From Sphingomonadales bacterium (lineage in GTDB: Bacteria; Pseudomonadota; Alphaproteobacteria; Sphingomonadales; Sphingomonadaceae), in the NCBI GenBank assembly GCA_004173185.1, contig SEFZ01000008.1:124001-188000 (forward strand): a DNA stretch of 64,000 nt, in the 5' to 3' direction. Positions 8,666 through 17,227 of this stretch are shown here, piece by piece. The stretch's first letter is position 1, and each line of letters starts with the position of its first letter. A model generated the notes under the pieces. It saw only the letters and a list, made by a program, of their open reading frames with translations. It had not been told where the DNA came from and searched no databases. The position numbers and the translations under genes are program-made.

Positions 8666-11053
8666 ATGCGCAACTTACTTGCTACGACGGCAATTCTGAC
8701 GCTCGTTGTCGCTACGCCCGCTCTGGCGCAGACCGCCACTGGCACGCAGGCCACCGAAATCACTCCGGCACCTGAGACTCAGGATGCGGACGCCGAAGCG
8801 ACCACGGCGCGAGATGGCGACATCCTCGTTACCGCCCGCCGCCGCGAAGAGAGCATTCGCGACGTTCCGGGCACGATTTCCGCAGTGACCGCCGATCAGC
8901 TTGAGGCCAAGGGGCCGGTAGCTGGCACGGGCGACCTGCTCAGCACCGTTCCGGGCGTGCGTTTCAACGATGTCGCCAGCGAAAATCTCGCCGAAATCTC
9001 GATCCGCGGATCGGGCACCGCGCGCGCAACCGGCGCGGATTCGGGCGTCGGCCTGTTCGTCAACGGTGCCTATGTCGGTAGCTCGACGCTGGGCGGCCGC
9101 AACTTCAAGGCGCTCGACTATTTCGATATCGAGCGGGTCGAGGCCCTCGAAGGTCCGCAGGGCGCGCTATATGGGCGCAACTCCGAATTCGGCGTGGTCA
9201 ACATCGTCCTCGCCAAGCCCAAGTTCAACGATTCGGGCTTTATCCGCTCGGGCTACACGTTCGGGCTGAACCAGCTCCGCGTGGCGGGCGTGATCAACAC
9301 GACGTTGAGCGACACGGTCGCGGTGCGCGTGGGCGGCGAAGTCTATGGCCAGAACAAGGGCTTTTACTACAACCCCAACACCCGCAATTATTATGATACC
9401 ACGCGCGGCTGGAACGGCCGGGGCCAGCTTCGCTATCGCTCGGGTCCGCTCGACGTGACCCTGCTGGTCGAGGGGCAGGATCTCAAGCTTCCCTCGTTCG
9501 TCAACAGCCTGACGATCAAGCCCGGCACCAATGCCGCGGTGCCGCTGGGCATCTATCAGTCGCGCTTCGTGCTGCCGCATGATGGCCGGGACGAGCTGCA
9601 GCAAAAGGTCATTCGGGGCATGCTGCTCGCGAGCTACGATCTTGGCTTCGCCACGCTTGAATCGACGACGATGGCGACGCGCTGGCGCTCGAGCCAGCAT
9701 TATGGCGCGGCGATCGATTTCGCGACGCTGCAGGGGATGCGCGCGCAGGGCCAGCTCGGCCTGTATCCGTTCACCCAGGTCCACACCAATGTCGTCGACA
9801 AGACGGTCTATCAGGATCTGCACCTCACCGGCAAAGCCGCGGGCGGGGCAATGACCTGGATCGTCGGCGCGGAGCTGCTCCAGCAGGACGATGATTACCG
9901 GCTGGCGATCAATTCCTCGCCTTGCGGCTTCCTCACGGTCGCCCAGAGCGTCTGCACGGGCTCGCCCGCAGCGCCGGTCTGCCTCAAGCCGCTGCCAACC
10001 TCGTTGAATTGCCCGGTGAACTTCCCGCTGGTCTACGGCACCGATAGCAACACCAAGCAGCGCATCGAATCGCAGGCGGCCTATGCCTCGCTGCAATATC
10101 AGTTCGGCAATTTCTCGGTGGTCGGCGAAGGCCGTATTTCGCGCGATTACAAGACCGCGACGCAGTACACCTATGCGCTGTACACCACCAATTACACGCG
10201 CACGCCGACGACCTTTGTGTTTAAATCGAACCAGCCGGTGTTCACCGCGAGCGCCAGCTACAAGATCCCCGGCCCGAGCAACGCCTTGCTCTATGCCAAG
10301 GTCGGCACCGGCTATCGTGCGGGCGGCGTCAACAATGGCGCGCTCAATGCGGCCGCGCCCAATCCCTTCCGCTTCACCTATGATAACGAAACCACGATCA
10401 GCTACGAAGCGGGCGTGAAGGCAAATCTGGCGCGCACGCTCTTCGCGCGCTTCTCGGCCTATCTGTCGCGCACCAGCGATGGCATCACCAGCATCAACGA
10501 TGGCTGCACGATCACCAATGCCTGTGGCACGGGCGGGCAGCAGTTCAACGTCAATGGCGGGACGATCGAGGCCAAGGGCGTTTCGGCTGCGCTCGACGGG
10601 CGCTACAAGCTCGCCGGCGGTCTCTTCTCGTTCAACCTGAACGCCGCGACCCAGCGCGCGACCTTCATCAAGATCCCTGTCGGCATAACCGGCCTGCCGA
10701 CGCCGGATAGCGCGGTTGCGCAGATCCCCGATTGGACGATGTCTGCGGTGGTCGATTACCGGCATCCGATCGGCGACAAGGCAAACGTCTTCGTCAATTT
10801 CAGCTATGCGGGCCAGCGCGGCGGTTTCCAGGACACGACGACCACCGCCACGCCTGCCATTCCGATGGCGGACTTCGATATTTTCGGCACCCGCTTCGGC
10901 TTTAACGTCGACAAGTTCCAGCTTGCTCTGTTCGTCCGCAACATCACCGATCGCCAGATCCAGGTGCTGAAGTTCATGCAGGCCGGCGCCCCGCTTTCGG
11001 TGCGCTACAACAAGCCGCGCACGATCGGCCTCAACGCGTCTTACCGCTGGTAA
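8666..11053 (+). CDS. TonB-dependent outer-membrane receptor
   Basis: 795 residues. The signal peptide ends at PALAQ (about residue 22). A TonB-box-like GDILVTARRREE precedes the plug domain, which includes DLLSTVPGVRF, ISIRGSG and ALEGPQGALYGRNS (about residues 50-175). The remainder is a 22-strand-type barrel ending in the terminal aromatic of NASYRW. ATG at 8666 is chosen because GGGAGG lies about 4 nt upstream; a TTG 12 nt earlier is less likely. Such receptors import scarce ligands across the outer membrane using TonB energy. The neighbours (a GntR regulator, hydrolases, an acyl-CoA ligase, an MHS transporter) suggest an organic compound rather than iron, but the ligand is not identifiable. 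A strong hairpin follows the gene. Confidence 0.93.
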   Translation: MRNLLATTAILTLVVATPALAQTATGTQATEITPAPETQDADAEATTARDGDILVTARRREESIRDVPGTISAVTADQLEAKGPVAGTGDLLSTVPGVRFNDVASENLAEISIRGSGTARATGADSGVGLFVNGAYVGSSTLGGRNFKALDYFDIERVEALEGPQGALYGRNSEFGVVNIVLAKPKFNDSGFIRSGYTFGLNQLRVAGVINTTLSDTVAVRVGGEVYGQNKGFYYNPNTRNYYDTTRGWNGRGQLRYRSGPLDVTLLVEGQDLKLPSFVNSLTIKPGTNAAVPLGIYQSRFVLPHDGRDELQQKVIRGMLLASYDLGFATLESTTMATRWRSSQHYGAAIDFATLQGMRAQGQLGLYPFTQVHTNVVDKTVYQDLHLTGKAAGGAMTWIVGAELLQQDDDYRLAINSSPCGFLTVAQSVCTGSPAAPVCLKPLPTSLNCPVNFPLVYGTDSNTKQRIESQAAYASLQYQFGNFSVVGEGRISRDYKTATQYTYALYTTNYTRTPTTFVFKSNQPVFTASASYKIPGPSNALLYAKVGTGYRAGGVNNGALNAAAPNPFRFTYDNETTISYEAGVKANLARTLFARFSAYLSRTSDGITSINDGCTITNACGTGGQQFNVNGGTIEAKGVSAALDGRYKLAGGLFSFNLNAATQRATFIKIPVGITGLPTPDSAVAQIPDWTMSAVVDYRHPIGDKANVFVNFSYAGQRGGFQDTTTTATPAIPMADFDIFGTRFGFNVDKFQLALFVRNITDRQIQVLKFMQAGAPLSVRYNKPRTIGLNASYRW

Positions 11054-11065
11054 GCTCACCACCTC

Positions 11066-11105
11066 GCCGGCTTCGGGTGCCTTTGGCTCCCGAGGCCGGC
11101 AATTT
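11066..11105 (+). terminator. Rho-independent-like terminator after the TonB receptor
   Basis: A 12-bp stem with one G-U pair forms between 11066-11077 (GCCGGCTTCGGG) and 11089-11100 (CCCGAGGCCGGC). It is followed by AATTTATT rather than a pure T run. Confidence 0.6.
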
Positions 11106-11167
11106 ATTCAGCAATGCGTGGGCAATCCGCGCGCGATATATTCGAGCACCGCACGGGAGAGATCAGC

Positions 11168-12454
11168 TTGGCCACCCAGCAACCGCCAGCAGGCAAGCCG
11201 AGCATGAGAGTCGCCGGGATGGCCTCCGCCGGAGCCGCCGTCGAATGGTATGATTTCTTCATCTACGGCACGGCCGCCGCGTTGGTGTTTCCCAAGCTTT
11301 TCTTCCCGCCCGAAATGCCGCTGTTCGTGGCGCAGATGGCGGCGTTCAGCACCTTTGCGGTGGGCTTCATCGCCCGGCCGCTCGGTGGCGCATTGTTCGG
11401 GCATTTCGGCGACAAACATGGCCGCAAGAAAGCGCTGGTGCTCGCCATGTTCATCATGGGGCTGGCGACCACGCTGATCGGCTGCCTGCCCAGCTATGCA
11501 ATGGCGGGCGCGCTTGCGCCGGTGATGCTGGTGGTGTTGCGCTTTCTTCAGGGGCTCGCGGTGGGCGGGCAATGGGGCGGGGCTGCGTTGCTCGCGATCG
11601 AGAGCGCACCGAAGAACAAGCAGGGCTTTTACAGCAGCTTCGTCCAGGTCGGTGTGCCGCTCGGCGTGGTGCTCGCCAACACCGTATTCCTGCTCGCCAG
11701 CGCGCTGATCGCGCCCGACGATTTCCTCGCTTGGGGCTGGCGGATCGGCTTCCTGATCAGCATCGCTTTGATCTTCATCGGCCTGTTGATCCACTGGACG
11801 GTGGAGGAACCCGAAGACGAAGAGCCCGCGCCGGTCGTGTCCGATGTGAAGCCCGCCTCTCCGCTGATGCAGGTGCTGACCCATCACTGGAAAACCATCC
11901 TGATCGCTGGCGGCGCATTCGTTGCGAACAATGTCTGCTTCTATATCGCGATCACCTATGCAGTGGCGTATGGCACCACGACGGTCGGGCTATCGCGCGA
12001 GGTACTGCTTACCGCGGTGATGATCGGGAGCATCGCGATGATCCCGGCGCTGATCATATGCGGGGCGCTGTCGGATCGATATGGACGGCGCGGCATCTTC
12101 ATCCTCGGCGCGATCTTCTCGGGGATATGGGCCTTTGCGGTCTTCCCGCTGATCGAACTGGGCTCGCCGGTCGCAGTGACGGTAGCGATCACGGTCGCGC
12201 TGATCTTCGTCAGCATGATGTATGGCCCTCAAGCGGCGTTGTTCGCCGAGCTTTTCCCCAAGGAAGTGCGCTATTCGGGGGCGTCGCTCGGCTATCAGGT
12301 CGGATCGGTGGTTGGCGGCGGTTTCGCCCCGATCATCGCGACGGCGCTCTTCGCGCATTACGGGTCGAGCCTGTCGATCTCGATCTACCTCTGCGCGATG
12401 TGCGTGGTATCGCTGGTGAGCATCATCATGCTTGGCAAACCCAAACACGCCTGA
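11168..12454 (+). CDS. MFS transporter of the metabolite:H+ symporter (MHS) family
   Basis: 428 residues with about 12 hydrophobic segments. The N-terminus GAAVEWYDFFIYGTAAALVF is the hallmark of the MHS family (proline/betaine, shikimate and alpha-ketoglutarate permeases). The loop 2-3 motif GHFGDKHGRKKAL and the loop 8-9 copy LSDRYGRR are present. The start is a TTG at 11168, which has GGGAGAG 6-7 nt upstream; the ATG at 11114 lacks a ribosome site and adds an unfamiliar N-terminus. It follows the TonB receptor and precedes an M28-like protein by 16 nt. It probably moves a small organic acid or zwitterion across the inner membrane, serving the same catabolic cluster. Confidence 0.9.
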   Translation: MATQQPPAGKPSMRVAGMASAGAAVEWYDFFIYGTAAALVFPKLFFPPEMPLFVAQMAAFSTFAVGFIARPLGGALFGHFGDKHGRKKALVLAMFIMGLATTLIGCLPSYAMAGALAPVMLVVLRFLQGLAVGGQWGGAALLAIESAPKNKQGFYSSFVQVGVPLGVVLANTVFLLASALIAPDDFLAWGWRIGFLISIALIFIGLLIHWTVEEPEDEEPAPVVSDVKPASPLMQVLTHHWKTILIAGGAFVANNVCFYIAITYAVAYGTTTVGLSREVLLTAVMIGSIAMIPALIICGALSDRYGRRGIFILGAIFSGIWAFAVFPLIELGSPVAVTVAITVALIFVSMMYGPQAALFAELFPKEVRYSGASLGYQVGSVVGGGFAPIIATALFAHYGSSLSISIYLCAMCVVSLVSIIMLGKPKHA

Positions 12455-12470
12455 ACCGAAGGACCGACCC

Positions 12471-13751
12471 ATGCTCAAGCCCAGCCGGCGCGCTTTTCTG
12501 GCCGGTAGCGCTGCACTCCCCGCCGCAGCCGCTGCCGCCGCGATCCCCGCCGATGCCACCGCCAGCGTCGCCGCCGATCTCGACAGATATATCGGCTTCG
12601 GCAGCAAGCAAGCGGGCGGGGCGGGGGACATTGCCTGTGGCGAATGGCTCGCGCGCGAACTGGAACAACTCGGCTTCAGGATCGAGCGACAGGACGTCTC
12701 GACTCCGTTCTTCGTGCCATCCCGCACCGAACTCGCCTGCGGCACGGCAAAGGCCAAGGTCTGGCCCCAGCCCATCGTTATCCCGACCGGGCCCGAAGGC
12801 GCGACCGGGCCGCTCGTTCGGGTCGATGCAAACGGTCAGGCGGGCGGATCGCTCGCGGGCGCGATTGCACTGGTCGATCTGCCGCACGGCCGCTGGTCGT
12901 CGCTGCTGACCAAGGCGATCCGCGAGCCGATCGCTGCGGCTTTTGCGGCGGGCGCCAAGGCCGTCGTCGCGATCACCAACGGGCCGAGCGGCAAGATAAC
13001 AGCGCTCAACGCCGATGGCCGCACGCCGATGTTCGCCGGACCGCTGGCATTGCTCGCGCCGCAGGACGCCAAACCGTTCCTCGAAGCCGCGCGCACCAAT
13101 CAGCCTGCGACGCTGCATCTGCTCGGCGAAAGCGGCCGCCGCCCGGCGTTCAACTTCATCGGCCGCATCGATCGCGGCAAGAAGACGTGGCTGGTCGTCT
13201 CCACCCCGCGTTCGGGATGGTACACCTGCGCTGGCGAACGCGGCCCCGGCGTTGCGGCCTGGCTGTGGATGGCGCGCTGGGCGAGCAAGGCGGTGCTGAA
13301 CCACAACCTCGCTTTCGTTTGCAACACGGGCCATGAATATGAGAATCTGGGCGCAGCCGAAGCGCTCAAGGCGACCGCGCCCAAGCCCGCCGACACGCAT
13401 TTTTGGCTGCACATCGGCGCGAACGTCGCCTCGCGCGACTGGCATGAGATGACCGGCAAGGCGCTGCCGAGCATCGACAATCAGCGCTATCTGGCGATCA
13501 GCCCGGCCTTCCTGCCGCTGGCGCAGGAAGTATTCGCCGGGCATGTCGGCTTGGAAGCGCCCTATTCCAGCGAAGTGCTTTCGGCGGGCGAGCTGATCGA
13601 GATCATCGCGGCGGGCTATACCAGGGCTGCGGGCATATTCGGGCTGCACCGCTATCATCACACCGCCGAGGACGATGCCCGCTGCGTCTCCGCATCCAGC
13701 GTGGCCAAGACGGCGGCAGCGTTCCAGACCATGGTTGAGCGGCTGATATGA
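12471..13751 (+). CDS. Exported M28-like metallopeptidase homologue with degenerate metal site
   Basis: 426 residues. A twin-arginine-like leader (SRRAFLAGSAALPAAAAAAA) begins right after the ATG at 12471, which has AGGA 8 nt upstream. The fold signature of an M28 aminopeptidase is visible: a lid or PA-like region at about 90-215, then a C-terminal catalytic-like domain. However, the HxD metal motif is replaced by STPRSGW and the Glu-Glu pair reads TGHEYENLGA; the closing His segment RYHHTAEDD is kept. This pattern suggests altered or lost peptidase chemistry. It overlaps the glutathione transferase gene by 4 nt (ATGA). I infer a specialised role in the same catabolic cluster, and the substrate is unknown. 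Confidence 0.7.
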   Translation: MLKPSRRAFLAGSAALPAAAAAAAIPADATASVAADLDRYIGFGSKQAGGAGDIACGEWLARELEQLGFRIERQDVSTPFFVPSRTELACGTAKAKVWPQPIVIPTGPEGATGPLVRVDANGQAGGSLAGAIALVDLPHGRWSSLLTKAIREPIAAAFAAGAKAVVAITNGPSGKITALNADGRTPMFAGPLALLAPQDAKPFLEAARTNQPATLHLLGESGRRPAFNFIGRIDRGKKTWLVVSTPRSGWYTCAGERGPGVAAWLWMARWASKAVLNHNLAFVCNTGHEYENLGAAEALKATAPKPADTHFWLHIGANVASRDWHEMTGKALPSIDNQRYLAISPAFLPLAQEVFAGHVGLEAPYSSEVLSAGELIEIIAAGYTRAAGIFGLHRYHHTAEDDARCVSASSVAKTAAAFQTMVERLI

Positions 13752-14371
13752 TCGAACTTTATCATTGCCACGATGCCCGCTCGTTCCGCGCGCTTTGGGC
13801 GCTGGAGGAAATGGGGCTGGACTATCGGCTGCACATGCTGCCGTTCCCGCCGCGCGTGCTTGCGCCCGAATATCTCGAGATCAATCCGCTGGGCACGATC
13901 CCGCTGCTGATCGACGGGACCACGCGGATGACCGAATCCTCGGCGATCCCGCACTATCTCGCCACCCGCTATGGCCCGACGCCACTCGCGCTGGGGGTAG
14001 AGGAAGCAGACTATAGCCTGTGGCTGGATTGGCTCCACCGCAGCGAAGCGACGCTGACCTTCCCGCAAACGATCATCCTGCGCTACACCCAGCTCGAGCC
14101 CGAAGAGCGTCGGCTGGAGCAGGCCGTGGGCGACTACACCCAATGGTTCCTATCGCGCCTGCGCCATCTGACCCGCGCGCTGGACGACCGCGAATGGCTG
14201 TGCGCCGATCGCTTCACCATGGCCGATCTGTGTGTTGGTTACGCGCTGCTGTTCGCACGCGATCTGAACCTCGATCATAAGTTCAGCCCGGAAATCGCGG
14301 CCTATTGGGATCGCCTGTCGAGCCGCCCGGCGTACCTGGCGGCAAGAGCGGCGCAGGGCGAAAAGCTTTAG
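13748..14371 (+). CDS. Glutathione S-transferase family protein
   Basis: 207 residues with the two GST domains. The N-terminal thioredoxin-like fold holds the cis-Pro segment TIPLLI and the glutathione-binding TESSAIPHYLATRYG. The C-terminal helical domain contains the capping-type motif FTMADLCVGYAL. It starts with the ATG overlapping the preceding stop, so it is translationally coupled to the M28-like gene. The cluster context implies a catabolic or detoxifying GST, for example an isomerase or a glutathione-dependent cleavage enzyme, but that is inference. Its stop codon overlaps the stop of the converging gene. Confidence 0.9.
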   Translation: MIELYHCHDARSFRALWALEEMGLDYRLHMLPFPPRVLAPEYLEINPLGTIPLLIDGTTRMTESSAIPHYLATRYGPTPLALGVEEADYSLWLDWLHRSEATLTFPQTIILRYTQLEPEERRLEQAVGDYTQWFLSRLRHLTRALDDREWLCADRFTMADLCVGYALLFARDLNLDHKFSPEIAAYWDRLSSRPAYLAARAAQGEKL

Positions 14372-15255
14372 GGCTTTCCGGCAAGCTCGTCGGAAGCGAT
14401 CTTCTGCAACGCGACGGCTACGGTCCGCGAGATGCCAAGCTCATTGGCGGCGCGTTCCATCTCGCCAAGCGTGGTCGGGTCCACGCCGGTTAGCCGTCCG
14501 AAGACGATCAGCGCCTCCAGATAATAGCCGTGCACGCTCGCGTGATATTGGTCGAACGTCCATAGATCGATCTGGCCGAAGGTGATGCCGTCATAGGGAT
14601 TGGGGTCCGCGACGCCGGCCGCCATCGCGCGGTTCCATGCTTCGCCCACGGGCAGGATGCCATAAATGTGCGGCGAGTTCGCCTTGGCCTGATCGGCGGC
14701 TTTGCGGAGATCCTGCGCCATCACCTGAATCGGCTTGCCCGACCATGGGCTGCCGGGCTTGTAGACCTTATCGGCGCGCGACCATGTCGGCATCAGATAG
14801 ACCTGCGCCTTGGGGTTTTCCGCCACCGCCATCTGCGCGAGCAAGGCGCTGTATTTGAGGTAAGAGGTCACATCGCCGGGCTTGTCGCGGTCGAGGGTGC
14901 TATATTCCTGCAGCACCACTGCATCCCATTTGCCCGCGAGTCTGGCCCGGCGCTCTTCATAATGGAATGCCAGCGATTTGCCGCCCTGCGTTTCCAGGCT
15001 GACGCGCCAGTTCAGCCCCGCTTGCTCGGTGAAGACCTTGAACAGGGCCGGCACGCCGCCAATCCCGTCACCGTTGAGATCGGTCACCGTGTCGGCGCGG
15101 TAGCGTATCGCCCCCGAACCTGCGCCAAAGGTGAAGCTGTTGCCGATGAACAGGATGGTTTTCGCATCCGCCTGCGCGGCGGCGGGCGGGCTGGCGGTCT
15201 GGGCCGATGCCGGAATGGCCACAAGCGCGAGCAGAGCGAGAAACCAGATCTTCAT
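14368..15255 (-). CDS. Secreted SGNH/GDSL-like hydrolase
   Basis: 295 residues with a signal peptide ending at ASAQ. Block I of SGNH hydrolases appears as ILFIGNSFTFGAG, with the Ser of GNS as the probable nucleophile. A C-terminal segment reading DQYHASVHGYYLEALIVFG supplies a candidate Asp/His pair as in SGNH enzymes. The block III/V residues between them are only loosely conserved, so the substrate class (ester, polysaccharide acetyl group) cannot be told. ATG at 15255 has GAAGGAA about 9 nt upstream. It lies downstream of the TetR gene on the same strand (26-nt gap) and converges on the GST gene with a 4-nt overlap of stops. Confidence 0.75.
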   Translation of the reverse strand: MKIWFLALLALVAIPASAQTASPPAAAQADAKTILFIGNSFTFGAGSGAIRYRADTVTDLNGDGIGGVPALFKVFTEQAGLNWRVSLETQGGKSLAFHYEERRARLAGKWDAVVLQEYSTLDRDKPGDVTSYLKYSALLAQMAVAENPKAQVYLMPTWSRADKVYKPGSPWSGKPIQVMAQDLRKAADQAKANSPHIYGILPVGEAWNRAMAAGVADPNPYDGITFGQIDLWTFDQYHASVHGYYLEALIVFGRLTGVDPTTLGEMERAANELGISRTVAVALQKIASDELAGKP

Positions 15256-15281
15256 GGCCGAGCGTTCCTTCGGTTCTGGTT

Positions 15282-15860
15282 CTAGTGAACCGCTTCTTTA
15301 AGCAGTGCGACGAGCTTGTCGCGAAAGGGCCCGCCTTCGCTGCACGCCAGGCTCTTAAGTCCCATCGTGCGCAGCACCGCGCCGCCCATCAATACGGCCA
15401 GCACCAGGCTCGCGCGCAGTTCCGCGGCTTCGCCGCCGCCGAGGATTTGGGAGATGGGCTCCAATACGCCCTCGTGCATCGTGTCGCGCACTATCTGCGA
15501 CGCTTGTGACGAGCCTGCGGAACGCAGCACGATCAGCAGCCATTCGGTCTTCGCCGCCGTATCGTGCGTCGCTGGCTCCATCAGCAAGCCCGTGAAATAT
15601 TCGGGAAGGGACTCCGCCGTTACGCCGGTAAGGAACTCGCCGTCATCGGGATGGCGCAGCACTTCGCGGAACAACCCTTCCTTGCTGCCGAAATAGCGGC
15701 TGATGAGCGCAGGATCGACGCCGACTTCGCGGGCAATCTCGCGCAATCCTACGTTCTCATAGGTTTCGCGGGCGAAATGGCGGCGGGCGGTCTCGAGCAT
15801 TGCCTGGCGCGTAGCCGCCGCATTTCGCGTGCGCGGCGCGGAACAAATCGGCGGGAGCAT
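15282..15860 (-). CDS. TetR-family transcriptional regulator
   Basis: 192 residues. The N-terminal helix-turn-helix is evident: REIAREVGVDPALISRYFGS is the recognition-helix region (about residues 40-60), followed by KEGLFREVL, the usual start of helix 4. The C-terminal ligand domain is diverse, as normal for the family. It is divergent from an RND efflux operon, with a 39-bp nested palindrome between them, the standard arrangement for a local repressor of efflux. The -10 hexamer lies only 6 nt before the ATG and no Shine-Dalgarno is present, so its mRNA is probably leaderless. Likely inducers would be pump substrates. Confidence 0.92.
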   Translation of the reverse strand: MLPPICSAPRTRNAAATRQAMLETARRHFARETYENVGLREIAREVGVDPALISRYFGSKEGLFREVLRHPDDGEFLTGVTAESLPEYFTGLLMEPATHDTAAKTEWLLIVLRSAGSSQASQIVRDTMHEGVLEPISQILGGGEAAELRASLVLAVLMGGAVLRTMGLKSLACSEGGPFRDKLVALLKEAVH

Positions 15861-15866
15861 GGGTTA

Positions 15867-15929
15867 AGTCTATGCCAAATCGTGCAAAAGTCAACGGATG
15901 ATGACATTTCATGTCTACAGCCGTTGACA
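15867..15929. promoter_or_regulatory. Divergent promoter region with nested palindromic TetR operator
   Basis: GTCAACGG (15890-15897) and CCGTTGAC (15921-15928) form a perfect inverted repeat. Inside it, GACAT (15903-15907) and ATGTC (15911-15915) form a second one, both centred on 15909 with equal 5-nt gaps. The outer arms supply TTGAC-type -35 boxes: TTGACT leftward (complement of 15889-15894), with TAGACT as -10 at 15867-15872 after 16 nt, and TTGACA rightward at 15924-15929, where the -10 is weak. A repressor bound here would cover both promoters. Confidence 0.7.
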
Positions 15930-16035
15930 AGTGTTACCTGTAAGCCTAGCGCAACCCCGCCGAGTCCGCCCTCAAGAGCGACACGCACAAAGAGGATGGC
16001 TGACCGGCGACACTTCAGCACGCGGACAGATTCAG

Positions 16036-17220
16036 ATGACACGACAGATGCTCACGGTTGCGGCACTCGCGGTTGTAATGACGCTCGCCGGTTGCGGCGG
16101 CGGCAATCAGGATCAGGGCGCTCCGCCCGCGCCCGCGGTTACCGTATCGACGCCATTGGTGCAGGATATCGTCGATTGGGACGAATATGTCGGCCGCTTC
16201 GAAGCGGTGCAGAGCGTCGAGGTGCGTCCGCGCGCCACGGGCTTCCTCGCTTCCACGCATTTCCAGGACGGTCAGTTCGTAACGCGCGGGCAATTGCTGT
16301 TCCGCGTCGATCCGCGCCCGGCGAATGCTGCGCTGGCACAGGCCAAGGCGCAGGCAGCGCAGGCACAGGCGACGCTCGCCAATGCCCGCACCGAACTCGC
16401 CCGTTCGCAGAACCTCGCGGCGCAGCGTGCCGCCAGCACCGAAGAGCTTGAATCGCGCCAGGCCGCGCTCCGCTCGGCCGAGGCGCAGGTCGCTGCCGCC
16501 GGTGCCGTCGTCCGTGCTCGCGAACTCGATCTCGCATTCACCCGTGTCACTGCGCCGATCAGCGGCCGTATTTCGGAGCGCCGCGTCGATCCGGGCAATG
16601 CGGTGGTTTCGGACCAGACCGTTCTGACCACGATCGTCTCGGTCAATCCGCTGCACTTCGTCTTCCAGGGCTCCGAAGCCTTGCTGCTCAAATACCAGCG
16701 GGCCGATAGTGGCACGCGGCTGGGCACGCCCGTGCGCGTCAAGCTCTCGGACGAGACCGATTATGCCCATTCGGGTACGCTCGATTTCGTCGACAATGCG
16801 ATCGATACCGGCGCTGGCACGATCCGCGCGCGCGCGGTCATCCCCAATCCAGGCGGCTTCCTGAAGCCCGGCATGTTCGGCAATCTGCGGCTTGAGGCTT
16901 CGAAGCCCTATCCGGCGATGCTGGTGCCTGACACTGCGGTGAGCGCCGATGCGGCACGGCAGGTGGTCATGGTCGTAGACAAGGAAGGCAAGGTCGCCGC
17001 GCGTCCCGTGCAGACCGGTCCGTTGCTCGGCAATCTGCGCGTGATCCGCAGCGGTATTACCCGCGAAGACCGCGTGATCATCGATGGCGCACAGCGCGCA
17101 CGTCCGGGGCAGAATGTTCAGGCGAAGCAGGGCAAGATCGTGCCCGCTGCCGCGCCCGCCAGTGCTCCTCCGGGCTCGTCCGCGCCGCCGTCCTCGTCCG
17201 CCCAGCCGGTCGGCCGCTGA
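16036..17220 (+). CDS. RND efflux periplasmic adaptor (membrane fusion lipoprotein)
   Basis: 394 residues. The lipobox TLAGC puts the lipidated Cys at about residue 20, so the protein is anchored to the inner membrane on the periplasmic side. A biotinyl-lipoyl-like half-motif (VEVRPRATGFL, then DGQFVTRGQLLFRVDPRP) flanks an Ala/Gln-rich alpha-hairpin at about 95-165. The second half (FTRVTAPISGRISERRVDPGNAV) and the beta-barrel follow. The low-complexity tail is rich in Pro, Ser and Ala. ATG at 16036 gives the lipoprotein leader, although the ribosome site is weak. It bridges the pump and the outer-membrane factor encoded downstream and is the first gene of the operon controlled from the palindromic region. 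Confidence 0.95.
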   Translation: MTRQMLTVAALAVVMTLAGCGGGNQDQGAPPAPAVTVSTPLVQDIVDWDEYVGRFEAVQSVEVRPRATGFLASTHFQDGQFVTRGQLLFRVDPRPANAALAQAKAQAAQAQATLANARTELARSQNLAAQRAASTEELESRQAALRSAEAQVAAAGAVVRARELDLAFTRVTAPISGRISERRVDPGNAVVSDQTVLTTIVSVNPLHFVFQGSEALLLKYQRADSGTRLGTPVRVKLSDETDYAHSGTLDFVDNAIDTGAGTIRARAVIPNPGGFLKPGMFGNLRLEASKPYPAMLVPDTAVSADAARQVVMVVDKEGKVAARPVQTGPLLGNLRVIRSGITREDRVIIDGAQRARPGQNVQAKQGKIVPAAAPASAPPGSSAPPSSSAQPVGR

Positions 17221-17227
17221 GGCCAGT

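Noticed and set aside
9167..11062. A 631-codon minus-strand frame
   Set aside because: It is a shadow of the TonB receptor gene with no domain likeness.
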